Source: Apus apus | Lineage: Eukaryota; Chordata; Aves; Apodiformes; Apodidae | Length of the DNA stretch: 64,000 bases | NCBI RefSeq assembly: GCF_020740795.1 | Contig: NC_067282.1 | Span: 139,920,858-139,984,857, forward strand | Direction of reading: 5' to 3' | Shown here: piece after piece, positions 48,819-61,335 of the stretch | Layout of the letters: every line of letters starts with the position of its first letter | How positions within the stretch are numbered: the stretch's first letter is position 1 | Notes under the pieces: model-generated | Told to the model about the DNA's origin: nothing | Seen by the model: the letters and a program-made list of their open reading frames with translations, nothing else | Databases searched by the model: none | Translations under genes and position numbers: made by a program

Positions 48819-51800
48819 GAGAATGCAGGGTACTAGTTGGAATCTAGCCAATATTTTATTATTACCTAATTATAAAATATTAGAGTTTCTGTCACTTCTC
48901 ATTTAAAAAAAAAATAATTTAAGAAATGTATTCTCTCCACCATTTAATCCTTTTGGTTTATCCAGTGGACATGGCATATTGCACAGGCTTTCCTTGCACT
49001 AAACATAGCCAGACTCTTTTCTAAAGCCAGACTTTTTCTAAAGCGTCTATTCCTGAATATGGAGCCAGTGTGAAGGTGTATTCTCTTCAAGGAACCAGCA
49101 GGCAGCAGTTGCATTTGGGAAGGAAATGGCTTTTCACTGGATTTTACTGCCTTTTAAGAAGTGAGGTTATATTCATAAACAAAAGAGCCCATATGCAGTG
49201 CTGAGTAACTGAAAGAGAAGGGAAAACACAAAAGATAAAGAGTTCTTAACAACGCCAGTTATCAGAGAAATGCAGTTTTTAAAACCCTGTCCAGATCCTG
49301 CACTTTACACCTACCAAAGTCGAGTCCCAGAGGTCTTGCCCTCCATGAGGCCAAAAGACTTCATGCCCAAATCCAGTTCTGGTAATGAACTTCAGAGCTT
49401 AGGGGCTTCTTTTCACCATTATAAACTATGCAGGCAAAGAATCTGTTAAAAAACCTTGTACCTAAGGAGCCTCATCATACTTCCATTTTAGGAAATGGGT
49501 TTTTAAAACATTAGTTTAACAACACACCATGCTACAGCTTGGTGTAAGCTTGTGCTTACAGCCCCCATTAACAACACCCCCAGCTCCCATGGCACCAGCC
49601 TCTGTCTTACCATAAGTTAGGACAAAACAATAAGGTTGTCTTTGCAGGGCCCTTCCCCATCTATTCTCCTTCATAAACAGAAGTAAATGTGAAAAAATGG
49701 CTGGGTTTTCCAAAGGTAAATTCATTGCAGGAACACCACTTAAAGTACTAGAAAATTTGTTGCTTTTATAAATCATTTCTTGGAATAAGCTTTGTTGCTT
49801 AGATAATTAAGTCCCTTGGAGGCAGTATGTTTGGAATAGATTGCAAATTAAGACCTTTATTTTCCTCTTTCTTCAGCAATCCCTCAAACATCTATTTTCA
49901 TTTAAAAATTATTATTTTTCCCTGTTACTAATTCCACTTTTGATGGATGTGAGGTTGCCAAACTTCTAGGAAACTCTATCAGTCTCTTTATTAAAATGAT
50001 AAGTTTGCAATACAGAAATGAAAAAATCAAAGACATCAGCAAAAAGGACCAAAATTAGTGGTTGTTGTTGTTTGGTGGGTTTTTTTTCTCCTGGTGAGGC
50101 CCTCCATCAACTCTCATGCCCTAGGATACATGTAAAATAAGATTAACACTGCAGCCAGATTTCTAAAAATGTCAGCTGATAATAAAGGACACTACGATAA
50201 TATGTGGAAGCAACAAATTGTCCTACATACACAGAAACAGTTCCCAGGGGGGAAGATAATCCTTAGGGCTTCCTTCTTTCCACTCTGAGCTTAATAAAGT
50301 AGTAGTTAATCCACTGTAGAAATAATCACACATTAAACTTCCCTCAGGCCAAGCTGTCCCTAAAATCATATCCTGACACTATATCCAGCTCAGGTATGGG
50401 CACCCCACTGCCCCTGTGTGCCTCACCACCACTGTGAGCAGGTCCAGGCCAGGCTACCTCACTGCACCAGACCCTTCTGACCAGCAATCCCTGCCACCTG
50501 TACTCGGGGCACAAACCAAGAGAAACACTTTGCTGCTCAAGGAGGTGACTCTCCTACAACAGCCTAGAGTGAAATTAACTCTAAGGTCACTATTTTATTC
50601 TCAATCATTTGTAGCTTTGTCCTAGGCTGTAATTAGGTTCTGTCATGTGCTCCCCTATATCTATGATTAATGAACAAGCAAGTCTGCAAAATAATTCTGT
50701 GATCCTAAGGCCTCTGTTATCTAGTGTGCCATGGACTGCAATAAGCTGTATCAGTAGTGTTTCCTTCATTACTTTGCCTTGTATTACATGCCCCTTTGAG
50801 TAACTGCACATTATTAAAACTTAGGAGCCCTCAGCTTTCTGATCCTTGGAGAAGGCTACCATACTGCACAAAGAGTAGGCTGCTACTCACAGCTCTTTCT
50901 CAAATTTATTAATATATAAATATCACTGGTTTATAATAAAGCTGCAGATGGGTATGTAATAGGCCCTAAGCACTTAATCTTTCATTTGTAGTCCTCCTCT
51001 TCCCTACTAATTTATATCACTGAAGCTGTGTTCTTTCTAGCAGATCCAAATCTTGTGGTTCTGGGATGCAAGGAACACAAGATTGTAATTGTTTTGTTAA
51101 CACAACTGTGATGATGCTATCCTAATAATATATTTAAATCAAATATCTTACTTACAATTAACCATTTTATTCTTAGAAAACTCACACTTAGTCAAAGCTC
51201 TTAAAAGATTCTACTACAAATTATCCTATGCTAAGAAATAGCTTTTGAAACTTCTGACCAAAATTACTTGCGCTGGAAATGCATTAGAGGCAAGATTAAA
51301 TTTTCCTGCTGGTTTGCTATTCCCACACCAACTCAGAGTTTTATAAGAAACAATTTTTTTAGGTCTCAAATAGGTAAAAAAACATTTGCATGTAGCAAAT
51401 TATTTCTCATTCCTTAAAACAGGAGCTGAAGCACAACATCAAGTATGTGTTCACCCTTATTCAGTAAAGCTCTAAAGCACCTCTTAACTGCTGTCCACAG
51501 GACACAAGCAAGACAGAGGCATCAAACAACTGTTAACTGAATGTATTGTATAAAAGACAAAAAAGTCTGTCCTCTTCACCCAAAATTTTGCTATTAAAAT
51601 CAGCTTGTGCAGCTCCACCTCTTAAGCGTAATGGCTCAGCTTCTGCTGTTTTTCAGTGGGATCAAGTCTAGCCTCAAGAAGCTCTTTCTACTCTCTTCGT
51701 TATCGCCATCGTTTGCAGCCACATGGAACATGAGGAGCTGTGCTGGGCCATAGCATGAGGATGCCCATTTTGCTTCTTTACATCCATGTCAAATTTTTTC

Positions 51801-54800
51801 CATCAATCCAAAGATGACATGTAAGCAGATCATTGCAAAAGAATTTTTTGTTACAGCCAGAAAACTAATTACGTGACTTGCTTAAAAACAGACAAAAAAT
51901 ACATAACAAACACAGAAGTCTCTCTTTGACCAAATACAGAGGCCCAAATTTAAGTGTCCATTCATTCTTACACAAAGGCTCATCACATACATTTTACCAA
52001 TTTGCAAGGCTGCTGTATACCAACCATTTCTAACCTAACCCTCTCAAAGCTGGAAAGGAGCCAACTATAAAGTACACAAGAAAAACAAACAGAAAAAAAA
52101 AAAACAAAACCACAGCATATTATGATAACGGAAAGTTAGACAAGTGAGATGAGTTTTACCACCATACTGCAAAACTTTCCTGCACCTCCCTTGCCATTTG
52201 TTTTAAGTTTAAGGGTTTTTTTTCTTAATAATACTGCTCTAATTGAATGGTAGCTAAGCATGGGTTGTAGTTTGCAGAAAATAATGCCTTCTTTTGATAG
52301 CAAATAATCTTTACCCCAGAAACCCCAATAGTTTAACTCCTTCTCCTAATCATTGGCTGCATACTTTCACACATCAAAGACCTCTGTTAAATCAGTGAAA
52401 ATCAATGAAATGAAATTATAATAATGATACAGGTACTTTATTTTGCTATTCTAGGTACTGTTGAGATCATGTGAAACTAAAATGTGTAGCCTAAGCCATG
52501 TAGTTAGACATTTACATCCATTGTGTTCATGCTGTGAATGAAACAGCTTAGAGCTGGAAGCAAGCATTCAAACAGAAGCAGTTAGCCAGAATAAATCCAA
52601 AGATTAAAATAAAAAGCTGGAGAGAAAGAAAGAAAAAAAATAGAGATGATGCAGAGGAAATTATATGATTAGGGAAAGAGATAAGATGACAAGGGGCTGA
52701 ATAGCACTAAGCTAGAGAAAATGGTTCAGGCACTAGGCTTAGATGTTGAAGAATAAAATAAATCTGCAAATGAAATGTCAACAGCTACAATAAGTGCTTT
52801 TATCTCAATTTTTTTCTACCATTAAGTTTCTAACAAGGATCTTGCTGCTGGTGCAGTGTTCTTTCGAGTTACTAGAGAAGCAAAACATAAAAGGAGAATG
52901 AAGGAGAAATTCAGCTTCTTCTAAGCCATGTTACATGGAGATTTTGCACCCTCTGCAGGTCCAGAAAGGTAAAAAGAAACTACAAATACACCCATCCTGT
53001 AATAAAATGCAATAGCTATAGGCATCATTTCCAGTTCCAGCAACAGCAGGTTTTGTGGAGGCTTTTGGATGTGGTATTCATGAGTGCTGCATTTATGGGG
53101 GGATGACTGTTTTTCTACTTTCAAACTTTCCTGAGTGAACTCCTTCAAAAATCAAGCCTTATTTATTTATTTTCCCCCTTAAATTCCAACTGAGTAGAGA
53201 GCACTACCCTGCTAACTGGGTTCAGGTCACTTGTAGTGACCTGAACTTGCCTTCTGTAGGCAAAGTTATTCTATTCAATACTTGGAAATACTGAAATAAA
53301 GATGTTTTAAATTACCAAAGCCTGCAACATGTACAGCCTCACCTAAACATGATCACCTTGTACTTCACTATGTATTAAGTTAGACAGTCGCTCTTCTTCA
53401 TGTATTAGTTCATATTCTTTGTATTTCTCTGCTTGAGACACTTTTGACCTTACCTGGTGAAACTGAAAAAACAGCAGCAGTCACACAATTTATTCTGTAG
53501 ATAAGATTATTTCAGGTAAAGCACACCTTTTCCAAGTGTCACTTTGGAAGGACTCAACAAAAAGATACTTGGTATTCTTAATAAGGAGTCAGTACTGGAA
53601 GCTAAATATATCAAAGTGATCATGCAATGAAAATTCACTGTATAAAAATCAGTCAATGTAATACACTAGCACAAAAGTCAATATCAATAGATTTAAGAAA
53701 TTTTATCAATTTACTTTGAACTTTATTTCCTCAAAAGAGAGCTGTCCTCTAATATATTAAAAGAGAAAAATCTTGACAGTGGCTGAAAAAAGAGCAAAAT
53801 AAATAATACTGTATTTAAGATGAAAGTGAGTTTGATGGATCTGGTAAAACCAGTTACATATTACAGTGCATCGTTATTTGATACATCTGCCCTACTACAT
53901 GTTACACTTCAGCAAATATAAACAAAGTCAGTGATTGATGATAAAACTTTATGATGAAAAGACATGTTGGGAAAGTCTGTATACAACTTCTCCTGATGAC
54001 TTCAATGTGTATCTGAAACAGACAGCTGCTTTCAATTGATTTTGAACCTTCCATTGACGTCAATAAGAAAACAATGTCAGCAAAAGATCTATGATAAAAT
54101 GTGAGCTTTAAGAGCAACTGTGCATTTGGTTATTTATTTTTAAAGTACTTTTTTGTTTTCAGTTGGACTCAGATGAAAAACATATTTACATTTAAGAGTC
54201 TGACCACCCTACTTTCCCTACCTCTCTGCATCTCCTCTCATTTCATGTGTCTAATCTCATACCCAGCCTTTCCTACACAGAAGCCATTCCTGTCTTCCCC
54301 TCTTTTCCCCAGCAGCTATCCTTCTACTTTGTTCCAAATTTACAAAAGATTAGCAATAAAGTCATTCTCCTAAAGCATTGTTATCTGGCTTCATAGATTA
54401 TCAGGCTGAGAAATAATACATTATTTATGCCTTTCAGTTACAGAAAACTTAGAATATGGACTAGAGGTAAACACTGCTTTTTAATTTTCATAACCAAAAG
54501 ATCTAGAAGCATAATACTTTCTTTTTAACACTTTGCAGTTGACATCCAGGTAATCCTAATATTCTATAGGAGCCACATAATACATACAATAGGAAGGTCT
54601 GAATGTATCTCCAGCTAAAGAAATAACTTTAAGGTCAAGAATAAATTATGCCAAAATTGAAGGAGGAATGACAGAATCTCCCACTAGTGATCTAGGGAAA
54701 GGTAGGGCCCATGATATCCATTCCTTTGTAACATCTGGGAGTCTTTCAAGATTTCTTATACTTCTAACATACAAAAGAAGCACAAAGCCACTTAAAGGGA

Positions 54801-56334
54801 CCAAGTAAACTAATTTCCTTTTTAAAAAATGCCAATTTTTCTTGCTTTACTTAAAACATGATGAAATTGGATGTTCTTCCTAAAGGTATTTAAAAGGTGA
54901 ATTCTGTGTAATGGGATTGTTAGCACAATCCAGCTTTGTTAATAATTTAATTTCTTGAATAAATGAAAATAAAGTTGTCATAAATACCTATCCTGAATTG
55001 ACTCCAGTGCGTGGTTGTCTTCTCTTACCAAATGAGGTTGTAAAACTGCAGTTGGAAGCTGAACTGCAGAGAGTCACAGGACTCTTCTTCTTTACCTATA
55101 ATCACCAAAAATGTTAAGACTCTAGGAAAGTCTAATGTGAAAAAAAAGTCTGTAGATTAACAAGAAAACAAAAATTTAAATCAAGAGTGTAACAGTGTAA
55201 TAAAACCAAACAACTTGGTTTACATAAACATGGTTAACTCATAATTTCTAAGTATACCCCCTCCTTGACACAAGTGAGTCCATTTTAATAAGGCCTTTAA
55301 ATAAAACACTGTCAGTTCTCTTGTGGTGGCAATGACAGCAATGAGCCATCATCTAAGCCATTTAAAAAGCAATTATTTATGGTTACTACATGTAAATCAC
55401 TTCTCAGTTAATTTGTTGGATGCCATCCAGGCATATCTGATTGTTCATATTCCGAAATAGCTGCATGAGGTTAGGCTGATAGGTATCTCACAATCACTAT
55501 CAACACTCCAGAGTGTGAGGAGCTGGATCACTGCCACACCAGCACATTTCCTCACAGACCACATCTTCCTACGCTGCCCCCCATGACCAGCCACCGCTGT
55601 TCTCTTCATACCACTTAGCTCATGCAATCGGAGCTTTCAAGGTATTTATCTGCATCAAAGATGCTGTCTCAGTTCTCTTCTAAGGTGCACTGCAATGGAA
55701 GAGCTCCAAAATGGAAAGGAGGAAAGGAAGAGAGGAAGAGTCCTAAAAGCGCGGAACTTGCAGCAATCAGATGGCATGGTTGTTGAACAAAAAATCTTCA
55801 CAGGACTTAACTCAAGGCTCTTCTGTACACAGTGGAAGCACGTGCTTCTGGAGAAACATGACATACTGACTTGTGATTCAGTGCAGCTCTGAGAGTTCAG
55901 GTCCTACTGATGTCTAACTCTGGTCTTAAGAGTTTTGGTGAAAAGTTTCATTTTAGCATTAGCAAAATTTGTGTCTTGCAACTGCCCAAAAGGCAGCTGC
56001 TGCAGCTAGATGATTTTACCACGTATGGAAAGTCCATGCCATGCTGCTACATTTATGTACTGAGATTCAATGCATTTTAGATTGTCTGTCTCACATACTT
56101 TGTTTCACAACTCTGCTCACTGCTGATGTGCCACTCCATCCTCACATTGCTACATCCATAAACATGACATAGTGCAAATAAGATTGACAGACATAGTTCT
56201 GTCTTAGAGTAGAGATTTCCTGATGTAAGTTTTTGTTCCTTGTTTACTTTTGCTTTTTAAAAAAGGCTGAGTGTGTCCAACAAATAAAAAACACGCTGAA
56301 GACTGGGAATGTCAGAGCATAACATAAAAGTGCA
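48819..56334. other. Non-coding, nothing recognised
   Basis: About 7.5 kb of AT-rich DNA. Pyrimidine-rich patch at 54,205-54,340. The 65-codon plus frame at 55,695-55,892 starts MEELQNGKEERKRGRV and is charged, but no family match is apparent. Confidence 0.5.
53220..53246. other. Perfect inverted repeat, arms of 12 bases, with facing AGGTCA sites
   Basis: GTTCAGGTCACT, centre TGT, then AGTGACCTGAAC. Each arm carries AGGTCA, the nuclear-receptor half-site, so the two half-sites face each other with a seven-base spacer. Structure is seen directly; receptor binding is inference. Confidence 0.9.
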
Positions 56335-56650
56335 ATAATTTGACTACCGCAGGCATCCTACAGGAAGGCCACCTACAAAACAGTCCCCTCCAGTGAGGTG
56401 GCAGCCACACTTTAAACACCACTGCCATGTTTCCCATGCCTGCACTCCTGCGATGTGTGGGGCCAGGTGCCCCGGGAGGGCTGCCACGTTGGTCAGGGTG
56501 TGATGGAACCATGATTCAGCTAAAGCACAAAGGCAGAGGTGGTTTGATCTTCACCCATACTGAGTGTTGCAAAAAAGCTTGGAAGGCTTTCAGACACTCA
56601 AAAAAACAGGTTTTATTAGGGTATTTACAGTAATATTTATCTTCTGTAGA
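56335..56650 (+). repeat. Local duplication, copy A (unit 1, left part)
   Basis: This stretch aligns to copy B at 60,457-60,692 plus 61,214-61,335. The best part is 56,461-56,520 against 60,601-60,660, where I count about 47 of 60 identical bases without a gap, including GGTGCCCCGGGAGG and CAGGGTGTGA. Homology continues through CCCATACTGA and CAGGTTTTATTA, where copy B is interrupted by a CR1. It holds TGATTCAGC at 56,512-56,520. No coding frame is conserved. Confidence 0.7.
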
Positions 56651-56989
56651 GGTAAGGCAATTAGGTAAAAAGGAAGTGACAAGGTTCTATAAACAAATTG
56701 TGCCACTCCCTGCCAGCTCAATAGCTTCCTAAGTTACATTAGACTTTGTGCCTTCATCCCTGGGAAGCACTTTCTGCTACCTAGCAAGGCCTGGCCAGAT
56801 CCTACTTCTCCCCAGAAGATTGTCTTGCTGCAACATACCCAGAAACGGTGCCCAGCATAACTGTGAAGCCCCTTTAGTCTGCCCCACCTGAGCAGTCACC
56901 AAATCACCATCAGGTACAGAACAGTTCCACTCAGCTCAGACTCTTCTTAAATACAACAGATGCCCTAAACCACACAAAGAAACACATTT

Positions 56990-58594
56990 TAGGAAGGACA
57001 GGCAGGGGAGACATGGAGGGGGTGTCGTCCTCTACTTCAGTGACCAACTGGAGGCCATGGAGTTCCATCTGAGGGTGGATGAGGAGCTGAATAAGAGGTT
57101 ATGGGTTAGGACCAAAGGGAGGGCAGGGGCACAGGACATTGTAATGGGGGTCTGCTACAAGCCACCCAACCAGGAGGACCAAGCAGATGAGGCTCTTCAT
57201 AGACAGATAGGAGTTGCCTCACGTTCACAAGCCATGGTCCTCATGGGGGACTTCAACCACAGAGATATCTGTTGGAGGGACAACACAGAAAGGCATAAGC
57301 AATCCACGAGGTTCCTGGAATGCACTCATGACAATTTCCTTCTCCAAGTGGTAGATGAACCAATGAGAAAAGGTGCTATGCTGGATTTTGTTCTCAGCAA
57401 CAAGGAGGGGCTAGTGAAGAATATGAAGCTCAAGGGCAGCCTTGGCTGCAGTGACCACTAAATGGTTCAGTGCAAGACCCTTAGGACACTGAGGAGGCTG
57501 TGCAGCAAGCTCACTACCCTGGACTTCAGGAGAGCAGAATTTGGACTCATCAGGGATTTTTTGGTAGAGTACTGTGGGATAACTCTCTGGAGAGAAGGAC
57601 CCAAGAAAGCTGGTTAATAGTCAAGGATCACCTCCTCCAAGCTCAGGAGCAATGCATCCTGACAAAGAAGAAGTCAGGCAAAAATTCCAGGAGGCCTGAA
57701 TGGATGAACAAGTAGCTCCTGGACAAACTCAGACACAAAAAAAAGGAAGCCTATAGAGGATGGAAGCAAGGACAAGTAGCCTAGGAGGAATACAGAGAAA
57801 TTGTTGGAGCAGCCTAGATCAGGTTAGGAAAGCTAAAGCATTGATAGAATTAAATCCGGCCAGGGACATCAAAGGCAACAAGAAAAGCTTCTGTAGGTAT
57901 GTTGGTGATGGTCATCTCCAGAAGCAAATGGGAGACCTGGTCACCTGGGATATGGAGAAGGCTAAGGTACTCAAGAACTTCTTTGCTTCATCTTCATTGG
58001 AAAGTGCTTAAGCCACATCACCCAAGCCACAGAAGGCAAAGGCAGGGACAGGGAGAATGAAGAATGACTCACAGTAGGAGAAGATCAGGTTCCAGACCAT
58101 CTAAGGAACCTGAAAGTGCACAAGTCCGTGGGACTTGATGAGATGCATCCATGGCTCCTGAGAGAAGGAACTGGTGCACCTCCAGGGCTGGAGCACCTGT
58201 CCTGTGAAGACAGGCTGAGAGAGTTGGGGTTGTCAAGCCTGGAGAAGAGAAGGTACTGGGGATACCTTACTGCAGCCTTCCAGGGGGGGCTACAAGAAAC
58301 ATGGATAGGGACATTTTACAAGGGCATATAGTGATAGGACAAGGGCCAATGGCTTTAAAGTGGAAGAGGGTAGATTTGATCAGATATTAGGAAGGAATTA
58401 TTTACTGTGAGGGTGGTGGGACACTAGAACAGGTTGCCCAAGGATGTTGTTGACGCCCCCTCCCTGGAAGTGTTCAAGGCCTGGCTGGCTAGATCTTTGA
58501 GTAACCTTATCTAGTGGGAGGTGTCCCTGCCCATGGCAGGGGGATTGAAACTGGATGATCTTTAGGGTCCGTTCCAACCCAAATGATTCTATGC
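56990..58594 (+). mobile_element. CR1 LINE with endonuclease remnant and deleted reverse transcriptase core
   Basis: The left part encodes the C-terminal half of the CR1 APE-type endonuclease: GGGVVLYFSDQLEAMEF, then VCYKPPNQ, a VLMGDFNHRDICW motif (the catalytic D and N of GDFNH are kept), and LDFVLSNKEGLV. The frame is closed by TAA at 57,459-57,461 where SDH is normally followed by E-M-V. The linker follows, broken by stops. At about 58,178 the start of the reverse transcriptase (KSVGLDEMHPWLLRE) is joined in frame to the far C-terminal part (GLEHLSCEDRLRELGLSSLE), so the polymerase core including its YADD/FADD region is missing. The 3' UTR then runs to a standard end with GTTCCAACCC and ATTCTATG. 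The 5' part is also absent. Non-functional. Confidence 0.93.
57057..57461 (+). pseudogene. CR1 ORF2 endonuclease domain fragment
   Basis: This 134-codon open frame is part of the CR1 endonuclease, not a host gene. In full CR1 ORF2 the domain nicks target DNA for target-primed reverse transcription. The GDFNH motif near residue 62 and the terminal SDH motif are visible; the N-terminal third of the domain, with its catalytic Glu, is missing. A stop replaces the expected Glu after SDH. The listed ATG is an internal Met, since coding similarity extends upstream to about 57,000. Confidence 0.85.
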
Positions 58595-58662
58595 TTACCA
58601 TCTCCACAATGGTCAAAGGCTGACCTTCTCCAGGTCTCTCTGAACACGTACCACAGAGAGAT

Positions 58663-59255
58663 GTCTCTCACATAGGGAGATGACAGAAAGAACTGCTGAC
58701 TAGTTATTGCTTTCTAGAAATCCTCCAGACACCAAAACACCTCACATGTTGTTTCACAAAGCTGTTCAGAGGAAGCCCCCAAAAAGAACAGGGAAGGGAT
58801 TTGCACTATTACACCTCCTCTGCAGGTAGCATGGGCAGGAAACAGCAGGGAATGTATTCTCAAAATCCATGGCTGCTACTTCCCATTCTTGTTTTACTAG
58901 TACAAATGAGGTCACTCTTGGCCAGGACACAACTGGTGCAAATGTTAAATAAGAAGGAGGAAAAGAGAAAGTTACTCATTATCTTGTAGCATCTGTATCT
59001 GTGGGCACCACCTCATCTGAAGAAGAAAGTGCACAAACAGCTATGATGAAATGCATTAGTTAAGGAGGGTGGCAAACCGAGCTTTGTCCTGCTAGCTGTG
59101 TGTGTCTTAAGAGGTGAAAGAGTGTTCACAGTAACAAGGAGCTGATGTCAGCTTCACCCACTCAAGCCCTCTCAATGAACACCATTTTTTTGCAAGCACA
59201 TCCATCTCCTGGATCCCTTCTGTTCTGAAGGCTGGGGATTCAGGTAGTCACATCA
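58663..59255 (+). repeat. Local duplication, right block, copy 1
   Basis: It aligns to 62,345-62,980. Shared landmarks in order are CTCTCACATAGGGAGA, TTGGC then ACACAACTGGT and CAAATGT, TTTGTGGGCAC or CTGTGGGCAC, TCATCTGAAGAAGAAAG followed by TGCACAAA, CATTAGTTAAGGA, GTTCACAG, GGCAGCTTCACC or GTCAGCTTCACC, CCTCTCAATG, and TTGCAAGCA. This copy is uninterrupted where copy 2 has a CR1. About 130 bases near 58,690-58,850 have no counterpart in copy 2. No conserved coding frame. Confidence 0.8.
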
Positions 59256-60456
59256 TAGTCTCCCCTGTCTTGAGCAAACTCTCAGCTGCTGCCTGCACTT
59301 TAAACAACATCCCAGGGAGAGGCCACTTAAATCCATTCACCTTGTAGCTCTGACACCAATGTTCCAACCTTGTCATCTCCCCAGCCTACTTTAGGATGTT
59401 TATTTGTGGGGCCCCTCTACAGGGACCTTGACATGAGCACTGGCATTCAGATCAGGAAAGCACGTGTGTGATGATTCAAGTGATCACCATCACTTCCCAG
59501 GCAGCATCTCTTGCTGACATGGAGCTGCCTTGCCATGCACAAATGGCAATTGGGTTCCCTTCACCTGAAAGGAAACCCAAGGCTATCTGCTGCAGACAGC
59601 CTCCTGTTATGTAGCAGTGCTTCTTAGCTGGGCCTTAACCTGAGCCTCAGTCAAATGGGCACCAACAAATAGTCAAAGGATTTTACAGGAGAGTAAAAGA
59701 CACTTGAAAAATACCAATGGTCTTGACTACTTTTTCACATCTCCAACCTGATTAGCACTTGGCCTTTCACATGCTTAAGAAGACTGTGCTTGAGATGCCA
59801 AAGGGTGAGGAGAAACATTTCTTCCACCCATGGTGCAGATTTAGGAAGAAGGGATGGGTAAAATAGTTGTAAAATAGGCATCATCCAAAAGCAAAACTGA
59901 GTATGAACGAAAAGGCTCTGAACTCCACAGTGGCATGCAACACGTCTCTTACCTCATCTCCCATCTCACCTGGAAACCTCAGCTGAATGAAGAAACCTGC
60001 AGAGCCAGGGAACCTGGCAATTGAAAGCACCTCAGCCCAGGAGCCCATGCAGTGGGCAGGTCTCTCAGAATTCACCAAGCCAGCAGAAGAGACATTTATC
60101 AAAAAGCCTCCCTCTGCTTTGCTACAAACCCAGGAAAACTGGCAGATCACCCTGTAACTGCTTCATTCCAAAAAACATGGACTCCCTGACACATCTCATC
60201 ACGACATTCCCAACCCGGAGAACAGTCGTAGGCAGAGTAGCATGACTCGAGATGGGACGCCATGTCTACACCCACCCGCAAAGGCCCTGAAGAACTGCTG
60301 CTGGGACAGCTTTCTGCCTGCATCAGAGAAAGAGCTTTGCTGCAGGAGAAGGGATTTGCAACAAGCTGCTTCTTGTCAGTGTAGCAAAACATGCTCATTA
60401 TTTCCAAATGAGCGCAAAGCGTATGCCTGCCAAGCTCACCCCTGAAATGCCGGCTG
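59256..60456. other. Non-coding spacer between duplicated blocks
   Basis: Moderately GC-rich. I see no clear similarity to the DNA left of copy A. The 143-codon minus frame at 60,147-60,578 overlaps copy B and is not matched by an open frame in copy A, so it is probably chance. Confidence 0.45.
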
Positions 60457-60692
60457 CAAGGGACTATGGCAGCCATCCAGGAGAACAAGCGCAAAACCTG
60501 TTGCTGGCAAACACCCTGTGAACTGACAGCCATGTTTTGAACACTTCCTGGGGGTACGTGCCTGCTTTGCCCCTGCACACTGCAGCCTGTGGGTGAGCTG
60601 GGCTGGGTGCCCCGGGAGGCCTGCCAGGCTGCCCAGGGTGTGACGGGGACGTGACTCAGCTAAAACACAGAGGGGACTGAGGTAAGCATGTA
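60457..60692 (+). repeat. Local duplication, copy B (left half, before a CR1 insertion)
   Basis: Second copy of the segment at 56,335. It shares GGTGCCCCGGGAGG, CTGCCA, CAGGGTGTGA and the TGACTCAGCTAAA motif at 60,652-60,664 with copy A. Copy B is richer in CpG than copy A. Its right half resumes after the CR1 at 61,214. Confidence 0.7.
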
Positions 60693-60694
60693 GG

Positions 60695-61213
60695 GACCCA
60701 AGGATCTCTCATATTAGGAGAGGCTGGGAGAGCTGAGGCTCTTTAGCCTGGAGATGAGAATGTTCAGGGGGATCTTATCAACACACATAAATACCTGAAG
60801 GGAGGGTGCAAAGAGGACGAAGCCAGGCTCTTCTCAATAGTGCCCACTGACAGGAGGAGAGGCAGTGGACACAAAATGAAAGAGAGGAATCATAGAATTG
60901 TTTAGATTAGAAAAGACCTCTAAGATCATCAAGTCCAACCACTAACCTAAGTCTGACAAGTCCACTGCTAGACCATGTCCCTAAGCACTATACCTACCTG
61001 AAAGTCCTTCTGAACATTTTGAAAAACTTTTCTACTGTGAGGGGTGACTGAGCACTGGCACAGTTTGCCCACAGAGGTGTCTCCCTCCTTGGAGATACTA
61101 AAAAGCCATCTGAATACAGTTCTGGGCAACCTGTTCTAGGCAGCCCTGCTTGAACAGGGGAGCTGGACAGGATGACTTCTTGCAGTCCCTTCCAACCTCA
61201 CCCTTCTGTGACT
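60695..61213 (+). mobile_element. CR1 LINE, 3' fragment, plus strand, split by a second CR1
   Basis: The left part (60,695-60,887) reads GGATCTCTCATATTAGGAGA, then ATAAATACCTGAAGGGAGGG and CAGGCTCTTCTCA, all typical of the CR1 region before the 3' UTR. The right part (61,004-61,213) resumes with TTCTGAACAT, ACTGTGAGGGGTGAC, GAGCACTGGCACAG and ends with CCCTTCCAACCTC and TTCTGTGA. The two parts join in correct order if the minus-strand CR1 between them is removed. It interrupts copy B of the local duplication. Confidence 0.9.
60888..61003 (-). mobile_element. CR1 LINE 3' tip, minus strand, nested in another CR1
   Basis: It begins AATCATAGAATTG and continues GAAAAGACCTCTAAGATCAT, CAAGTCCAACCACTAACCTA, and ACCATGTCCCTAAGCAC, the reverse complement of a CR1 3' end. 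About 115 bases long. It lies entirely inside the plus-strand CR1 at 60,695-61,213 and must be younger than it. Confidence 0.88.
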
Positions 61214-61335
61214 GTTCTGTCTCAATCTTTTCCCATACTGAATTCTGCAAAGATGCCCAGTAGGCTTTTAAACTCACAGAAAACAAACTTACAAACAAAC
61301 AAAACAACCAGGTTTTATTAAAATATAAATGGCAA
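61214..61335 (+). repeat. Local duplication, copy B (right half, after the CR1 insertion)
   Basis: Continues the alignment to copy A: AATCTT, CCCATACTGA, TGCAAA, AGGCTTT and CAGGTTTTATTA occur in the same order as at 56,545-56,620. An AAAC-rich stretch (about 61,280-61,310) is an added low-complexity expansion. Confidence 0.6.

Noticed and set aside
60147..60578. Minus-strand frame of 143 codons overlapping copy B
   Set aside because: The aligned part of copy A is not open in the same frame, so it is not a conserved gene.
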